DNA of 64,000 nt from Mayfieldus sp963772265 (GCA_963772265.1 CAVYWS010000008.1:1-64000); one strand, 5' to 3'; numbered from the stretch's first letter, positions 1 to 10,435 are shown. The notes: a model not told the origin generated them from the sequence alone. Translations and numbers: made by a program.

Positions 1-4
1 GAGA

Positions 5-1138
5 GTGTTGCCGGAAGCAACTCAGCAAGACGCTGACGCACTGGACGTGATCGCCGGGCTGCTGCCCGACCTGGACGACGAGCTCGGGTCGACCGGCACG
101 CGGTTCTTCGACCGGCTCTGCGATGCGATGTGCCGCCTGGCCGGTCTGGAGCGGGCCGGCCTGATGCTCTACGACGCGGCCCGCAAGCTCGTCGTGCCCG
201 CCGGCAGCCACGGGGTCGAGCCCCAGCTGCTGGAGCAGATCTACGGGACCCTCGAGGAGACGCCGATCGCGCAGCGCGCCCTCGCCGAGGACCGCGTGAT
301 CGAGGTCTCCGACGAGCTCGCGAAGCACGTTCCGGCCCGCTACGCGCGCTTCGCCGGGGTCACCACCCTGACCTGCACCCCCGTCTCCGCCGCCGGTCGC
401 TGGCTCGGCGTGATCTTTGCCGACCGCGGCGGCGGCCGCTTCGAGCTGACCGAAGAGGAGCGCCGGCTGATGCTGGCCCTGGGCAAGGCGGCGGCGCTGG
501 CGGCGATTGCCCGGCTCGGGGTCACCCAGCAGATGCGGGCACAGGCGCTCTCCGCCCGCCTCGACCTGGCGCAGGAGCTGCACGAGCGCGTCGTGCAGCG
601 ACTGTTCGGTGTGTCCCTGGCACTGGGAGCCGGCGGGGAGCTCGGCCCCGCCGAGCTGCAGCGCTGCGCAACCGAGATCCGCGAAGCGCTGGCGGAGATG
701 CGCGAGGAGATGTCGCGGCCGATGCTGCCGGTTCCGGTCAGCACCGGTGCGTCGCTGTCGGCCGAGCTTCAGCGTCTCAGCCACCACTACGAGCACATCC
801 GCTTCGAGGTCGAGTGGCAGCCCGGCGTCGAGATCTCAACCGAGCTCGAGCCGCTTGCCCAGACGGTGCTCGCCGAGGCCCTTCGCAACTGCGACAAGCA
901 CGCCGCCCCGAGCGAGGTCCGGGTGCGGATCGGGGCCCAGGACGGCGCCTTCGTGCTCGAGATCCAGAACGACGGCGTCGCCGAGGGGAACGGGCATCGC
1001 GGCGCCGGCATGGGCCTGCGGCTGGCCGCGCTGCAGGCGATCCAGAGCGGGGGCATGGTCGAGTTCGGCCCCGCCGAGGGAGGTCGCTGGCGGGTTCGGC
1101 TCGTCGCCCCGCTGCCGGAGGGGGAGGGAGAGGGATGA
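5..1138 (+). CDS. GAF-domain sensor histidine kinase (NarL/DesK type)
   Basis: Cytoplasmic sensor kinase of 377 codons; no membrane segment is visible. Residues about 35-165 form a GAF-like sensor domain. A HisKA_3-type dimerisation helix follows (AQELHERVVQRL, phospho-acceptor His193). A compact HATPase_c domain has an N-box (EALRNCDKHA, Asn295) and a Gly-rich lid (GAGMGLRLA, about 335-345). The GTG start at base 5 lies next to the window edge, so upstream signals are not visible; TTG at 8 is an alternative. The stop overlaps the start of the response regulator (ATGA), so the two form a two-component pair. The sensed signal is unknown. Family assignment is firm, role is inference. Confidence 0.9.
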   Translation: MLPEATQQDADALDVIAGLLPDLDDELGSTGTRFFDRLCDAMCRLAGLERAGLMLYDAARKLVVPAGSHGVEPQLLEQIYGTLEETPIAQRALAEDRVIEVSDELAKHVPARYARFAGVTTLTCTPVSAAGRWLGVIFADRGGGRFELTEEERRLMLALGKAAALAAIARLGVTQQMRAQALSARLDLAQELHERVVQRLFGVSLALGAGGELGPAELQRCATEIREALAEMREEMSRPMLPVPVSTGASLSAELQRLSHHYEHIRFEVEWQPGVEISTELEPLAQTVLAEALRNCDKHAAPSEVRVRIGAQDGAFVLEIQNDGVAEGNGHRGAGMGLRLAALQAIQSGGMVEFGPAEGGRWRVRLVAPLPEGEGEG

Positions 1139-1740
1139 GCGCCGACGGAGGAATGCGGGTGCTCGTCGTCGACGACCACGACGTCGTCCAGTGGGGCTTT
1201 CGGGTGCTGCTCGGAGAGCAGCGCTGGGTCGAGCGCTGCGTCGCCGCCTCCGACGCCGCCGAGGCGATCGAGCAGGCGCGGCGGCTCGAGCCCGACGTGG
1301 CGCTCGTCGACCTCTTCCTCGGCGGAGAGTCGGGCGCCGAGCTCTGCGAGGAGATCCGCAGCGCCTCTCCGCGGACCCGGGTCCTGCTGATCTCCGGCGC
1401 CGGCTGGATCTCGCCCGAGGCCGCCAAGGCGGCCGGGGCGGCGGGCTTCGTCCACAAGGACTGGAGCGCCGCCGACGTCGCCCGGGCGGTGCGCATGGTC
1501 GGCAAGGGGATGACCGTCTTCGCCCCCCAGACCGAGACCTCTCCCGCCTCGCTCTCGGAACGCGAGCGCGAGGTCCTGGGGCTATTGGCCCGCGGGGCGA
1601 CGAACAAGGAGATCGCGGCGCGCCTCTATCTCTCGCCGCACACGGTCAAGGACCACACGAGCGCGGTCTACCGCAAGCTCAACGTCCGCAACCGCGCCGA
1701 GGCGGTGCGGCGGGCGGAGCGGCTCGGCCTGACCGTCTGA
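1135..1740 (+). CDS. LuxR/NarL-family response regulator
   Basis: 201-residue DNA-binding response regulator. The receiver domain (1-125) has the acidic pocket VVDDHD (12-16), phospho-acceptor Asp59 in LVDLF, and Lys108 in FVHKDW. The LuxR-type HTH (about 139-200) contains SEREREVLGLLARG, TNKEIAARLYLS and HTVKDH. It is translationally coupled to the upstream kinase, its presumed phosphodonor. It lies 93 bases upstream of the fatty acid synthesis operon, in the same direction, so control of that operon is possible but only inferred from position. Confidence 0.93.
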   Translation: MSADGGMRVLVVDDHDVVQWGFRVLLGEQRWVERCVAASDAAEAIEQARRLEPDVALVDLFLGGESGAELCEEIRSASPRTRVLLISGAGWISPEAAKAAGAAGFVHKDWSAADVARAVRMVGKGMTVFAPQTETSPASLSEREREVLGLLARGATNKEIAARLYLSPHTVKDHTSAVYRKLNVRNRAEAVRRAERLGLTV

Positions 1741-1765
1741 GCACCCCCCGGCCGTCGCCCAGGGA

Positions 1766-1781
1766 CCCCCCGGCTGGGGGG
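1766..1781 (+). terminator. Possible hairpin between regulator and fab operon
   Basis: Six C (1766-1771), loop GGCT, six G (1776-1781): a perfect 6-bp GC stem in the 93-base gap between the response regulator and fabD. There is no U-run, so an intrinsic terminator or attenuator role is only a possibility. Confidence 0.35.
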
Positions 1782-1833
1782 AAGCCGGGCCAAAGCCCTT
1801 AACTCCGGGCAGCGAGCGGGGAAGGATCCACAT

Positions 1834-2739
1834 GTGCGGACTTCTTCCCTCCTCTCGGAGCGACGTGGGCGCCGGCCCGTAACCGAGACCGATGCCCGCG
1901 TCGCGCTGCTGTTTCCCGGCCAGGGAAGCCAGCGCGACGGCCTGCGCGAGCTGGTGGCCGAGCACCGTCCCGACCTGCTCGAGCTCGCGACCGAGCTCAC
2001 CGGCGACGACCCGTTCGAGCAGATCGAGGACGGCACCCGCTTCCAGCAGCCAGCGATCTACAGCGCCAGCCTGGCCTGCTGGACTGCCGCCGGGCGACCG
2101 CGGGCCGACCTGCTCGCCGGCCACTCCCTTGGCGAGCTTGCGGCCCTGGTCGCCGGCGGCGCCCTCGACGAGCTCGATGGCCTGCGCCTCGCGGTGACCC
2201 GCGGCCGCCTGATGCAGGAGGCGGCCGATCGCGGCCCAAGGGTGGAATGGTCGCGGTGCTCGGCGACGACCGGGCGGCGCGCCGTCTCGCCGCCCGCTTC
2301 GACCTGGCGCTGGCCAACACCAATGCACCCGGGCAGACGGTCCTCTCCGGACCGGAGCCCGGTCTCTCCGACGCGATCGCCGCTGCCCGGGAGCAGGGGG
2401 TGCGATCCGTTCGCCTCGCGATCAACGGCGCCTTTCACACCCAGACGATGAGGCCCGCGGTCCCGGCCTACCGCGCGATCCTTGCGGCGACCGAGTTCCG
2501 CCCCGTCAACGGGCGTCTACTCCAGCACCACCTGCCGGCCCTTCGAGGACGTCCGCCGTCAGCTCGCCGAGTCGCTGACCGGACCGGTGCGCTGGCGACA
2601 GACGCTCGCCGCGCTGCGCCGAGCCGGCGCCGAACGCTTCGTCGAGGCCGGCCCGGGGAAGGTCCTGACCAACCTGGTTCGCCGCAGCCTCGACGGTGTC
2701 GAGGCGAAGACCCTCGACCCGGAGATGGCCCATGTCTGA
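1834..2739 (+). CDS. fabD: Malonyl-CoA:ACP transacylase (frameshifted in sequence)
   Basis: Transfers malonyl from CoA to ACP, feeding chain elongation. The N-terminal LLFPGQGSQ motif, nucleophile elbow GHSLGE (catalytic Ser) and active-site His in NGAFHT are all visible. Two compensating shifts interrupt the frame: one base missing near 2242 and an extra G near 2511 (VNG/VYSS). Repaired length is about 301 residues, normal for FabD. The GTG start at 1834 has AAGGA seven bases upstream and gives about 20 extra N-terminal residues. A 16-codon ORF (ATG 1832 to TAA 1882) overlaps this start and could be a leader peptide. The stop overlaps fabH. Confidence 0.9.
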
Positions 2740-3759
2740 TCTGGCCCTGGTCAGGGAGCTCGAGGGCGCCGGCACATCACCGGGGCCGCGGGGCGCCGCG
2801 GTCGCGGGGCTCGCGGTTGCGATTCCCGAGCGGGTGATTCCAAACGCCCCGATCGCCGAGCGCCTTGGGGTCGACGAGGACTGGATCCTCGCGCGCACCG
2901 GGGTGCGGGAGCGCCACGTCGCCGCCGAGGACGAGCGCCTGCCCGGCTACGCGGCGCGCGCCGCCCGGGGCGCCCTGCGTCGCGGCGGCGTGGCGGCGGC
3001 CGACGTCGACCTGGTCCTGGTCGCGACGATGAGCCACGAGCAGCTGACCCCAAGCGCCGCTGCGCTGGTCGCGGCCGAGATCGGCGCCGAGCGGGCCGGG
3101 GCGATCGACGTCAACGCCGCCTGCACCGGGTTCGTCTCCGCGCTGGACATCGCCAGCGCCCAGATCGAGAGCGGTCGCGCCGCGATCGCGCTGGTGATCG
3201 GCGTCGACCTGCTGAGCCGTCTGACCGACCCCGACGATCGCAGCACCGCGGCGCTGTTCGGCGACGGCGCCGGGGCGGTGGTGGTCGGGGCTGTCCAGGG
3301 GCCGAGCCGATCGGCCCGGCCCGGCTGGGCGCCGACGGCGCCCGCGGCGACCTCATCCAGGCCGACCGCGAGGAGGGCTACATCCGGATGAAGGGCCCCG
3401 ACACCTTCCGCCAGGCGGTCGACCGGCTGTCCCAGGTCGCCCTCGAGGCGGCGGTGGCGGCAGGCCTGTCCCTCGGCGAGATCGACCTCTTCGCCTTCCA
3501 CCAGGCCAACAGCCGCATCACCCAGGCGGTCGGCGAACGGCTCGGCCTCAACCCCGAGCGGGTGATCGACTGCATCTCGCGTTACGGCAACACCTCGGCG
3601 GCGTCGATCCCGATCGCGTTGGCCGAGGCCGAGGCCGACGGAAGGCTCGAGCCGGGGAGCAAGGTGCTGCTTGCCGCTTTCGGCGGCGGGCTGACCTGGG
3701 GCGGAACCGTGATCGAGTGGGGTGGCGGCGGATGCCGGCTGAAGGTTGTGCCCTGGTGA
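2732..3759 (+). CDS. fabH: 3-oxoacyl-ACP synthase III (frameshifted in sequence)
   Basis: Initiating ketosynthase, condensing a primer acyl-CoA with malonyl-ACP. Visible are the active-site Cys in NAACTGF, GDGAGAVVVG, the His of FAFHQAN, and the Asn of YGNTSAASIP, the Cys-His-Asn triad of KAS III. One G appears lost in the G-run near 3296; the repaired protein is about 342 residues. ATG 2732 overlaps the fabD stop. The open frame runs to 3759, 28 bases into fabG, slightly past the usual FabH terminus (TWGGTVIEW), so a further indel at the very end is possible. Confidence 0.9.
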
Positions 3760-4465
3760 CCGGTGCCGCGCGCGGGATCGGCGCCGCGATCGCCCGCGGC
3801 CTGGCCGAGGACGGCTGGCGCGTGGCGGTCAACTACCGCTCCGACTCCGATGGGGCCGAGGGCGTGGTCAAGGAGATCGAGGCCGGGGGCGGCGAGGCGC
3901 GGGCGTGCCGGGCCGACGTCAGCGACCCCGCGGCGACCGAGGCCATGTTCAAGTCGCTCGACTCCGACTACGGTCCGGTCCTGGTCCTGGTCAACAACGC
4001 CGGGGTCCGTGCCGACGCCCTCGTCGCCCCAGCTCGGCGAGCGAGGAGTGGGGGAGGGTGATCGACACCAACCTCTCGGCCGCCTACCGGACCACCCGCA
4101 CGGCGCTGCGGCCGATGCTGCGCGCGCCGCTTCGGGCGGATCGTCAACGTCGCCTCGGTGGTCGGGCCCCGGGCCAACGCCGGCCAGGCCAACTACGCCG
4201 CATCAAAGGCGGGGCTGATCGGCTTCACCAAGACGGTTGCGGTCGAGGTGGCGCGACGCGGGGATCACGGTCAACGCCGTCGCCCCCGGGCTTCGTCGAG
4301 ACGAAGCTCACCGAAGGGATCGGCGACGGGCTTCGCGAGGCGGTGCCCGCGCGCCGTCCCGGCACCCCGGAGGAGGTCGCCGCCTGCGTCCGCTTCCTCG
4401 CCTCCCCCCAGGCCTCCTACGTCACCGGCGCCACCCTGACGGTCGACGGCGGCCTCAGCGCTTGA
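3732..4465 (+). CDS. fabG: 3-oxoacyl-ACP reductase (frameshifted in sequence)
   Basis: NADPH-dependent short-chain dehydrogenase reducing 3-oxoacyl-ACP. The cofactor motif TGAARGIG is near the N-terminus, followed by NNAG, then the catalytic Tyr and Lys in YAASKAG, and the C-terminal VTGATLTVDGG. Five single-base insertions explain the broken frame (near 4027, 4042, 4131, 4262 and 4289). Removing them gives about 242 residues, the usual FabG length. The start overlaps fabH; acpP follows after 31 bases. Confidence 0.88.
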
Positions 4466-4496
4466 ACGGCGCAGCAAACGAAAAGGAGACAACGAA

Positions 4497-4748
4497 ATGG
4501 CAACGACGGTCAGCACCGAGAACATCCAGGAGAAGATCTTCGAGGAGCTCAAGGAGATGGGCGAGCGATCCCGAGCTCGTCATCCCGCGACGCGACCTTC
4601 GAGGAGCTCGACGTCGACTCGCTCGACCTGGTCGAGGTCTCGCAGGTGATCGAGGACGAGTTCGGCGTCCTGCTGCGAGGGCGAGGACATGAAGGACCTG
4701 AAGACCGTCGGCGAGGCGATCGATCTGGTGGTGGCGCGAGCTCAATGA
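4497..4748 (+). CDS. acpP: Acyl carrier protein (frameshifted in sequence)
   Basis: Carrier of growing acyl chains. The repaired product is about 82 residues, with the phosphopantetheine Ser in VDSLDLVE and the typical acidic helices. A strong Shine-Dalgarno (AAAAGGAGA, 4481-4489) precedes ATG 4497, the best ribosome binding site of the operon, as expected for an abundant protein. Three extra C bases, each between two Gs (4566, 4588, 4676), break the frame and together restore it. The stop overlaps the fabF start (ATGA). Confidence 0.9.
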
Positions 4749-5961
4749 GCGCGAGCAGCGACAAGCAGCGCGTCGTCGTCACCGGCGTCGGCGCGATCAC
4801 GCCGCTCGGCGTCGGCGCCGAGGCCCTGTTCGATCGCTGGAGCGCGGGCGAGTGCGGGATCGTCGACGGGGTCGGAAGCTGCGCCGATTTCGATCCGACC
4901 GACTTATCTCAGCATCAAGGAGGCGCGGCGCACCGACCGCTTCACCCAGCTCGCGATCGGCGCCGCCGAGGAGGCGCTGGAGAGCGCCGGATGGGAGGCC
5001 GAGCCTCCCTACCCCGGCGAGGAGGTCGCCTGCGTGATCGGCACCGGAATCGGCGGCCTCGGATCGCTGGAGGAGCAGCACCTGCAGCTTCTCGATCGCG
5101 GCCCGAAGCGGATCTCGCCGCTCTGCGTTCCGCTGATGATGGGCAACGCGGCCGCCGCCGCGGTGGCGATGCGCCGCGGCTTTCGCGGCGAGACCTACGG
5201 CACGATCTCGGCCTGCGCGGCGGGAGCGCATGCGATCGGCTCCGCGGTGCGGGCGATCGAGGACGGCGACGCGACCGCCGCCCTCGCCGGCGGCGCGGAG
5301 GCGACCCTGACCCCGCTCGCCAAGGCGGCGTTCGAGCGCATGGGTGCGACGTCGGAGACCGGCATCTCCCGCCCCTTCGACCGCCGCCGCGACGGCTTCG
5401 TGATGGGCGAGGGCGCCGGCATCCTGATGTTCGAGGAGGCGGGCGCGGCGGAGGCGCGCGGCGCCCAGCCGCTCGGCCGAGATCGTCGGCTACGGAGCGA
5501 CCTCGGACGCCTACCACCTGACCGCGCCCGAGCCCGGAGGCGCGGGAGCGGCGCGGGCGATCGAGATCGCCCTCGCGGACGCCGGGCTCGAGCCCTCCGA
5601 GATCGACTACATAAACGCCCACGGCACCTCGACCCCGCTCAACGACCGCTCCGAAACCGACGCGATCAAGTCGGTCTTCGGCGAGGGGACCGAGGTCCCG
5701 ATCTCCTCGACCAAATCGGCGATCGGCCACCTGCTCGGCGCCGCCGGAGGCGTCGAGGCCGTCGCCACGGTCGAGACGCTGCGGCACCGGGTCGCGCCGC
5801 CGACGGTCGGCTACGGGGAGCCCGATGAGGGGCTCGACCTCGACTACGTGCCCGACTCGGCGCGCCCGCTCGGCAACGGCAACGGCCGGACCCTGACGGC
5901 GATCTCGAACTCGTTCGGCTTCGGCGGCCATAACGCGGTCCTCTGCTTTCGCTCGAGATGA
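4745..5961 (+). CDS. fabF: 3-oxoacyl-ACP synthase II (frameshifted in sequence)
   Basis: Elongating ketosynthase. The nucleophile Cys lies in TISACAAGAHAIG, the first active-site His in NAHGTSTPLND and the second in SAIGHLLGAAGG; the C-terminus has NSFGFGGHNA. The sequence carries an extra T near 4907 and an extra G near 5473; repaired length is about 404 residues. ATG 4745 overlaps the acpP stop and the fabF stop overlaps the next gene (ATGA), so the operon is translationally coupled. Confidence 0.92.
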
Positions 5962-7364
5962 GCGTCGCGGTCAAGCATGAGCGCGCCGCCGAGGCGCTGC
6001 CGCTGCGCCGGCTCGAGGCGCTGTGCGATCCCGGCTCGCTGGAGCTGATCCGCACCGCCGTGGTCTCGGCGCGGATGAGCGACCGCCGCCGTCCCGGGGA
6101 CGGCGTCCTCGCGGGCGCCGGCCGGGTCGGCGGCCATCCGGTCTTCTGCTACGCCCAGGACCCGACCCACCTCGGCGGCTCGCTGGGCGAGGCGCACGCC
6201 GACACGATCGTGCGGGTGATGGAGCTGGCCGGCCAGCGCGGGGCCCCGGTCGTCGGCTTCGTCGAGTCCGGGCGGAGCCCGGCTGCAGGAGGGACACGCG
6301 GCGCTGGGCGGCTACGGGCGGATCTTCCGCCACAGCGTCCGGCTCTCCGCGCATCGTTCCCCAGATCTCGGTCGTCTCCGGCGTCTCCGCGGGCGGCGGC
6401 GCTTACGCGCCCGCTCTGACCGACTTCGTGGTCATGACCGAGGCAGGCCGGATGTTCCTCACCGGGCCGCGGGTCGTGCAGGCCGCGCTCGGCGAGTCGG
6501 TGACGATGGAGGAGCTCGGCGGCACCGAGGTCCACGGTAGAAACGGCGTCGCCCAGCTGACGGTCGCCGACGAGGACGAGGCGGCGGCGCTGGTGCGCGA
6601 GCTGCTGGCGCTGCTGCCGCGGCGGATCGGGGATACCCCCGATCCCGGGCCCCCCGGGCTCGCCGGCGGCGACCCCTCGGTCCCGGTTCCCGACGACGGC
6701 CGCAAGGTCTACGACGTGCGCGACGTCGCCGCGGCGATCTTCGACGGCGGGCACCTGCTCGAGGTCTCGGCGCGCTGGGCGCCGAGCATGGTCACGGCGC
6801 TCTGCCGGCTCGAGGGCCGGTCGGTCGGACTTGTCGCCAACCAGCCGCGCCGCCTCGGGGGGATCATCGACGCGGTCGGAGCGGAGAAGGCGGCGAGCTT
6901 CGTCGACCGCTGCCAGCGCTTCGGGCTGCCGCTTGTCGTGCTCGTCGACACGCCCGGGTTCATGCCGGGACGAAAGCAGGAGCAGGAGGCCGTGATCCGC
7001 CACGGCGCCGGACTCCTGCGCGCCTTCGCCGGCGCGACGGTGCCGAAGCTGACGGTGGTCCTGCGCAAGGCCTACGGCGGCGCCGTGATCACGATGAACT
7101 CGCGCGACCTCGGCGCCGACGTCGTCTACGCCTGGCCTGGGGCGGAGATCGGGATCATGGCGGCGCGCCAGGCGGTCGGGGTCGTGCACCGGCGCGAGCT
7201 CGAGCGGCGAGCCGCAGCTCGGCGATCAGCTCTCCGACGCCTACGCCGAGCAGCACCTGAGCGCCCAGGTCGCGGCCGAATGCGGCTTCGTCGACGAGGT
7301 GATCGAGCCGGTCGAGACTCGCGAGCGCCTGGTCAGGACGCTTGGCTTGCTGGGAGCCCCGTGA
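5958..7364 (+). CDS. Acyl-CoA carboxylase carboxyltransferase (beta) subunit
   Basis: AccD/PccB-family carboxyltransferase of about 467 repaired residues, with both halves present: an N-terminal CoA-binding half (VSGVSAGGGAYAPAL) and a C-terminal half (VDTPGFMPG, RKAYGGAVI). Its place inside the fab operon argues that it makes malonyl-CoA, with a biotinylated alpha subunit encoded elsewhere. Propionyl-CoA specificity cannot be excluded from sequence. Insertions near 6269 (G), 6353 (C) and 7205 (C between GAG and GGC) break the frame. It starts in the fabF stop and ends in the start of the SGNH gene. Confidence 0.87.
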
Positions 7365-7986
7365 GCGCCACGATGGCGGATGCCGCTCCCACGGTCGAGG
7401 TCCTCTCCTTCGCCGCGCTCGGCGACAGCTTCACCGCCGGCACCGGGTGCCCGCCGGGCAGCAGCTGGGCCGATCGCCTCGCCGCCTCGCTGCGGCGCCG
7501 AAACGGCGGTCTCGCCTACCGAAACCTCGCGCGCGAAGGGGCGACCAGCGCCGACGTCCAGCGCGAGCAGCTCCCGGCCGCGCTCGAGATCGAGCCGGAC
7601 CTGGTCAGCGTGATCTGCGGCGCCAACGACGTCCTGCACTCCGTCCGCCCCGACCTCGACGGCTTCGCCGGTCGCATGGCGGCGATCTTCGACCGGCTGT
7701 TCGACTGCTTCGTCGCCGACGCTGATCACCGCCACGGTGCCGGAGCAATGGCGGATTCATGCAGCTGGGCCCGCGGACCACGAGGCGGGTGAGCGCCGGG
7801 ATCGCGCGGGTCAACGAGGAGATCCGCCGGGTCGCGGCGGAGCGCGGCGTTCCCTGCCTCGACGTGGTCGGGCATCCGGGCCTGGACGACCGGCGCAACT
7901 TCAACCCCGACGGGCTTCACCCATCGCCCGCCGGCCATGCCCGGGCGGCCGACGAGTTCGGGCGCCTGCTCGGAGGGATGCCGTGA
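7361..7986 (+). CDS. SGNH/GDSL-family hydrolase in the fab operon
   Basis: About 207 residues after repair of two insertions (near 7721 and 7754). SGNH blocks are visible: block I GDSFTAG (nucleophile Ser), block III GAND (Asn), and block V DGLHPS (Asp/His). No signal peptide is seen, so it should act in the cytoplasm. GTG 7361 overlaps the upstream stop (GTGA); ATG 7373 is an alternative. The family includes esterases and TesA-type thioesterases. Its coupled position between carboxyltransferase and enoyl reductase suggests action on acyl-ACP or acyl-CoA, an inference from context. Confidence 0.8.
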
Positions 7987-8795
7987 TCCTGGAGGGAAAG
8001 CGCCTGCTGATCACCGGGGTGATCACCCGGCGCAGCATCGCCCATGCGGTCGCCGAGCGGGCGATCGAGGAGGGGGCCGAGGTGCTGCTGACCAGCTTCG
8101 GCCGGGCGCGGCGGATGACCGAGCGGGCGGCCGCGCGGCTCCCGGGTGAGCGCGCCGGAGGTGCTCGAGCTCGACGTCAACGAGCCGGCTCACTTCGAGA
8201 GCCTGGCCGAAGCGCTGTGGGAGCGCTGGGACGGGGTCGACGGCGTCCTTCACGCGATCGCCCACGCTCCGCCCGACGCGATCGACGGCAACTTCCTCGC
8301 CACCCCCGCCGACAGCGCCGAGCAGGCATTCCGCACCAGCGCCTTCTCGCTGAAGGAGCTGGCTGCCTGCACGGCCCCGCTGATGCGGCCCGGCGGCAGC
8401 TTCGTGGCCCTGGACTTCGACGCCTCGGTCGCCTGGCCGTCCTACGACTGGATGGGGGTGGCGAAGGCGGCGCTGGAGTCGGTCGGCCGCTACCTCGCCC
8501 GCGACCTGGGCTCGCGCGGGCTGCGGGTCAACCTGATCTCGTCGGGTCCGATCGCCACCGCGGCGGCGAGCGGGATCGGCGGCTTCGACCGGCCTCGCCG
8601 AGGGTTGGGGCGAGCGTGCGCCGCTGGGCTGGTCGCCGCGCGACCCCTACCCGGTCGCGGATGCCGCCTGCTTCCTTCTCTCCGACTACTCGCGCGCGAT
8701 CAGCGGCGAGATCGTCCACGTCGACGGCGGCTTTCACGCCGTCGGAGGTTTCGAGCCCGCCCCCGTGGAGGCAGTGCTCTGCCGAGGCCTCCTGA
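7983..8795 (+). CDS. fabI: Enoyl-ACP reductase, FabI/InhA family (frameshifted)
   Basis: NADH-dependent reduction of trans-2-enoyl-ACP, the last step of each elongation cycle. The divergent SDR fold shows the FabI hallmarks: GVITRRSIAHAVA at the cofactor site, the Tyr-x6-Lys pair in YDWMGVAK, LISSGPIATAAAS, and VDGGFHAVGG at the C-terminus. Insertions near 8143 and 8591 break the frame; a third near the end is needed to reach the stop at 8795, so the exact C-terminus is uncertain. GTG 7983 overlaps the SGNH stop. It is the target class of triclosan and isoniazid. Confidence 0.86.
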   Translation: MILEGKRLLITGVITRRSIAHAVAERAIEEGAEVLLTSFGRARRMTERAAARLPGERAGGARARRQRAGSLREPGRSAVGALGRGRRRPSRDRPRSARRDRRQLPRHPRRQRRAGIPHQRLLAEGAGCLHGPADAARRQLRGPGLRRLGRLAVLRLDGGGEGGAGVGRPLPRPRPGLARAAGQPDLVGSDRHRGGERDRRLRPASPRVGASVRRWAGRRATPTRSRMPPASFSPTTRARSAARSSTSTAAFTPSEVSSPPPWRQCSAEAS

Positions 8796-8868
8796 GGGAG
8801 GAGAGGCCCGCCGAACTGCGACACGGCGGCTCTGTCGCCGGTAGGGTCCCCGCCGATGTTCACGGGGA

Positions 8869-10391
8869 TTGGGGAAGCGTGCGGCCGCCGTTTGCGGGTC
8901 GATCTGCGTCGCCGTCTCGCTTGCACTGCCGGCTGCGGCCGGGGCGATCCCGATCGTCTCGGTGCCCGTCCCGCCGCCCTCGCTGCCCGCTTTTCAGGGC
9001 AGCGCCTCGGCCGGCCTCTCGCTGCCGCGTCGGAAAGACGACGTTCGCGCCGCAGAACCCGTTCATGGCGCCGAACCCGACTCAGCAACATCCACAACGA
9101 CACCTGGATGACCGACGCCTACCCGGCCACGCCCGGGCCGCTGGGCAAGTCGCTGGTCGCGACCTCGGAGGCGCAAGCTCCCGCCGGCGCTCTGCGGGTC
9201 GCTCGCCTTCGACCCGCGGGCCGGATCGTCAGCGTCTGCCCGTCGATCGGCGTTTCCGCCGCAGGCGCGGATCATCGACCCGGCACGCTGGCGACGATCG
9301 CCACCTACGACCTGCCCAACGCGCCCGACCCGCCGGGGACCAAGGCGTACCAGAACTTCAGCGGCGGCGGCTACTTCTTCCTCGACAGCGACGGACCGGA
9401 TCTGGGTCCCGACCAAGACCGACCACATCTACGTCGTCGGCGAGTCGGCCGACGGGCAGAGCCTGGTCCTGCGCCCGACTACGACCTCACCTCGGTGCTC
9501 GACACCGGCGAGCGAGCGGATCACCTCGGCGCTGCCGGACTTCTCGGGGCTGATCTGGTTCGTGACCAAGCAGAACGGCAAGGTCGGCACGCTGGCACCC
9601 GAAGACCGGGCGCGGTCCACGTCAAGCGGCTCGACGAGGAGATCGAGAACTCGTTCGCGGTCGGCCGGCAGCGGCGTCTACATCGTCTCCGACAAGCGGA
9701 TGTACCGCTTCAAGGCGCGCAAGGACGGCACCCCCTACGTCGTCTGGAAGCCCGGCTATCCGAACTCGGGGATCGTCAAGCCGAGCCAGGTCGACGCCGG
9801 CTCGGGGACGACGCCGACGATCATGGACGGCGGCTACGTCGCGATCACCGACAACGCCGACCCGATGAACGTCGTCGTCTACCGCAACGCGCGAGCAGCT
9901 GCGCGACGGCGAGAAGCGGGTCGTCTGCAAGGTGCCGGTCTTCGACAAGGGCGCCAGCGCGACCGAGAACACGCTGATCGGCTCGGGCAGCTCGCTGATC
10001 GTCGAGAACAACTACGGCTACCAGGACCCGTTCGGGCCCAACAGCGGCGCCGTCACCGAGCCGGGCTTCGCCCGCGTCGACGTCGAAGCCGGACGGCAAG
10101 GGCTGCCGCAAGGTGTGGACGAACCGCGACGCGCGGGCTCCGACCGTGGTCCCGAAGCTCTCCGCGAAGACCGGCCTGATCTACACCTACACGCGGCCGC
10201 CCGACCCGAGCGGCGCCCAGGGCTACTACTGGACCGCGATCGACTTCCGCACCGGCAAGACGGTCTGGAGCCGCTTCGCGGGCTCGGGCCTGCTCTTCAA
10301 CAACAACTACGCCGGGATCGCGCTCGGCCCCGACGGCACCGCCTACCTCGGCGTCATCGGCGGCATCATCGCGCTTCGCGACGGCGGCTAG
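8869..10391 (+). CDS. Secreted beta-propeller-like protein (heavily frameshifted)
   Basis: Unrecognised exported protein of about 500 repaired residues. The TTG at 8869 opens a signal peptide (KRAAAVCGSICVAVSLALP, then AAAGA). The mature part has repeated stretches typical of PQQ/quinoprotein-like propellers, such as GTTPTIMDGGYVAITDNADP, IYTYTRPPDP, AIDFRTGKTVWSRFAG and GLLFNNNYAGIALGPDG. About ten single-base shifts occur, including C between Gs at 9513 and 9892. The substrate is unknown. The ending LGVIGGIIALRDGG matches the last blade of such propellers. Export and fold class are inferred. Confidence 0.6.
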
Positions 10392-10421
10392 CCCGGCGCG
10401 AGCCGGCCGGCGGCCCGCCGG

Positions 10422-10427
10422 TAGCCT
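10422..10427 (+). promoter_or_regulatory. -10 hexamer TAGCCT, leaderless start
   Basis: TAGCCT ends 8 nt before the ATG at 10436 and no Shine-Dalgarno is present, so the transcript probably starts at or next to the start codon. Confidence 0.5.
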
Positions 10428-10435
10428 TCCGCTCC

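Noticed and set aside
130..1802. Long overlapping ORFs antisense or frame-shifted to the first two genes
   Set aside because: Arg/Ala/Pro-rich shadow frames typical of high-GC DNA, with no domain content; the same applies to most long alternative frames across the window.
1834..8795. Programmed frameshifting or pseudogenisation of the fab operon
   Set aside because: Shifts occur several times per gene, at unrelated positions without slippery sites, with protein identity intact on both sides; sequence error is simpler.
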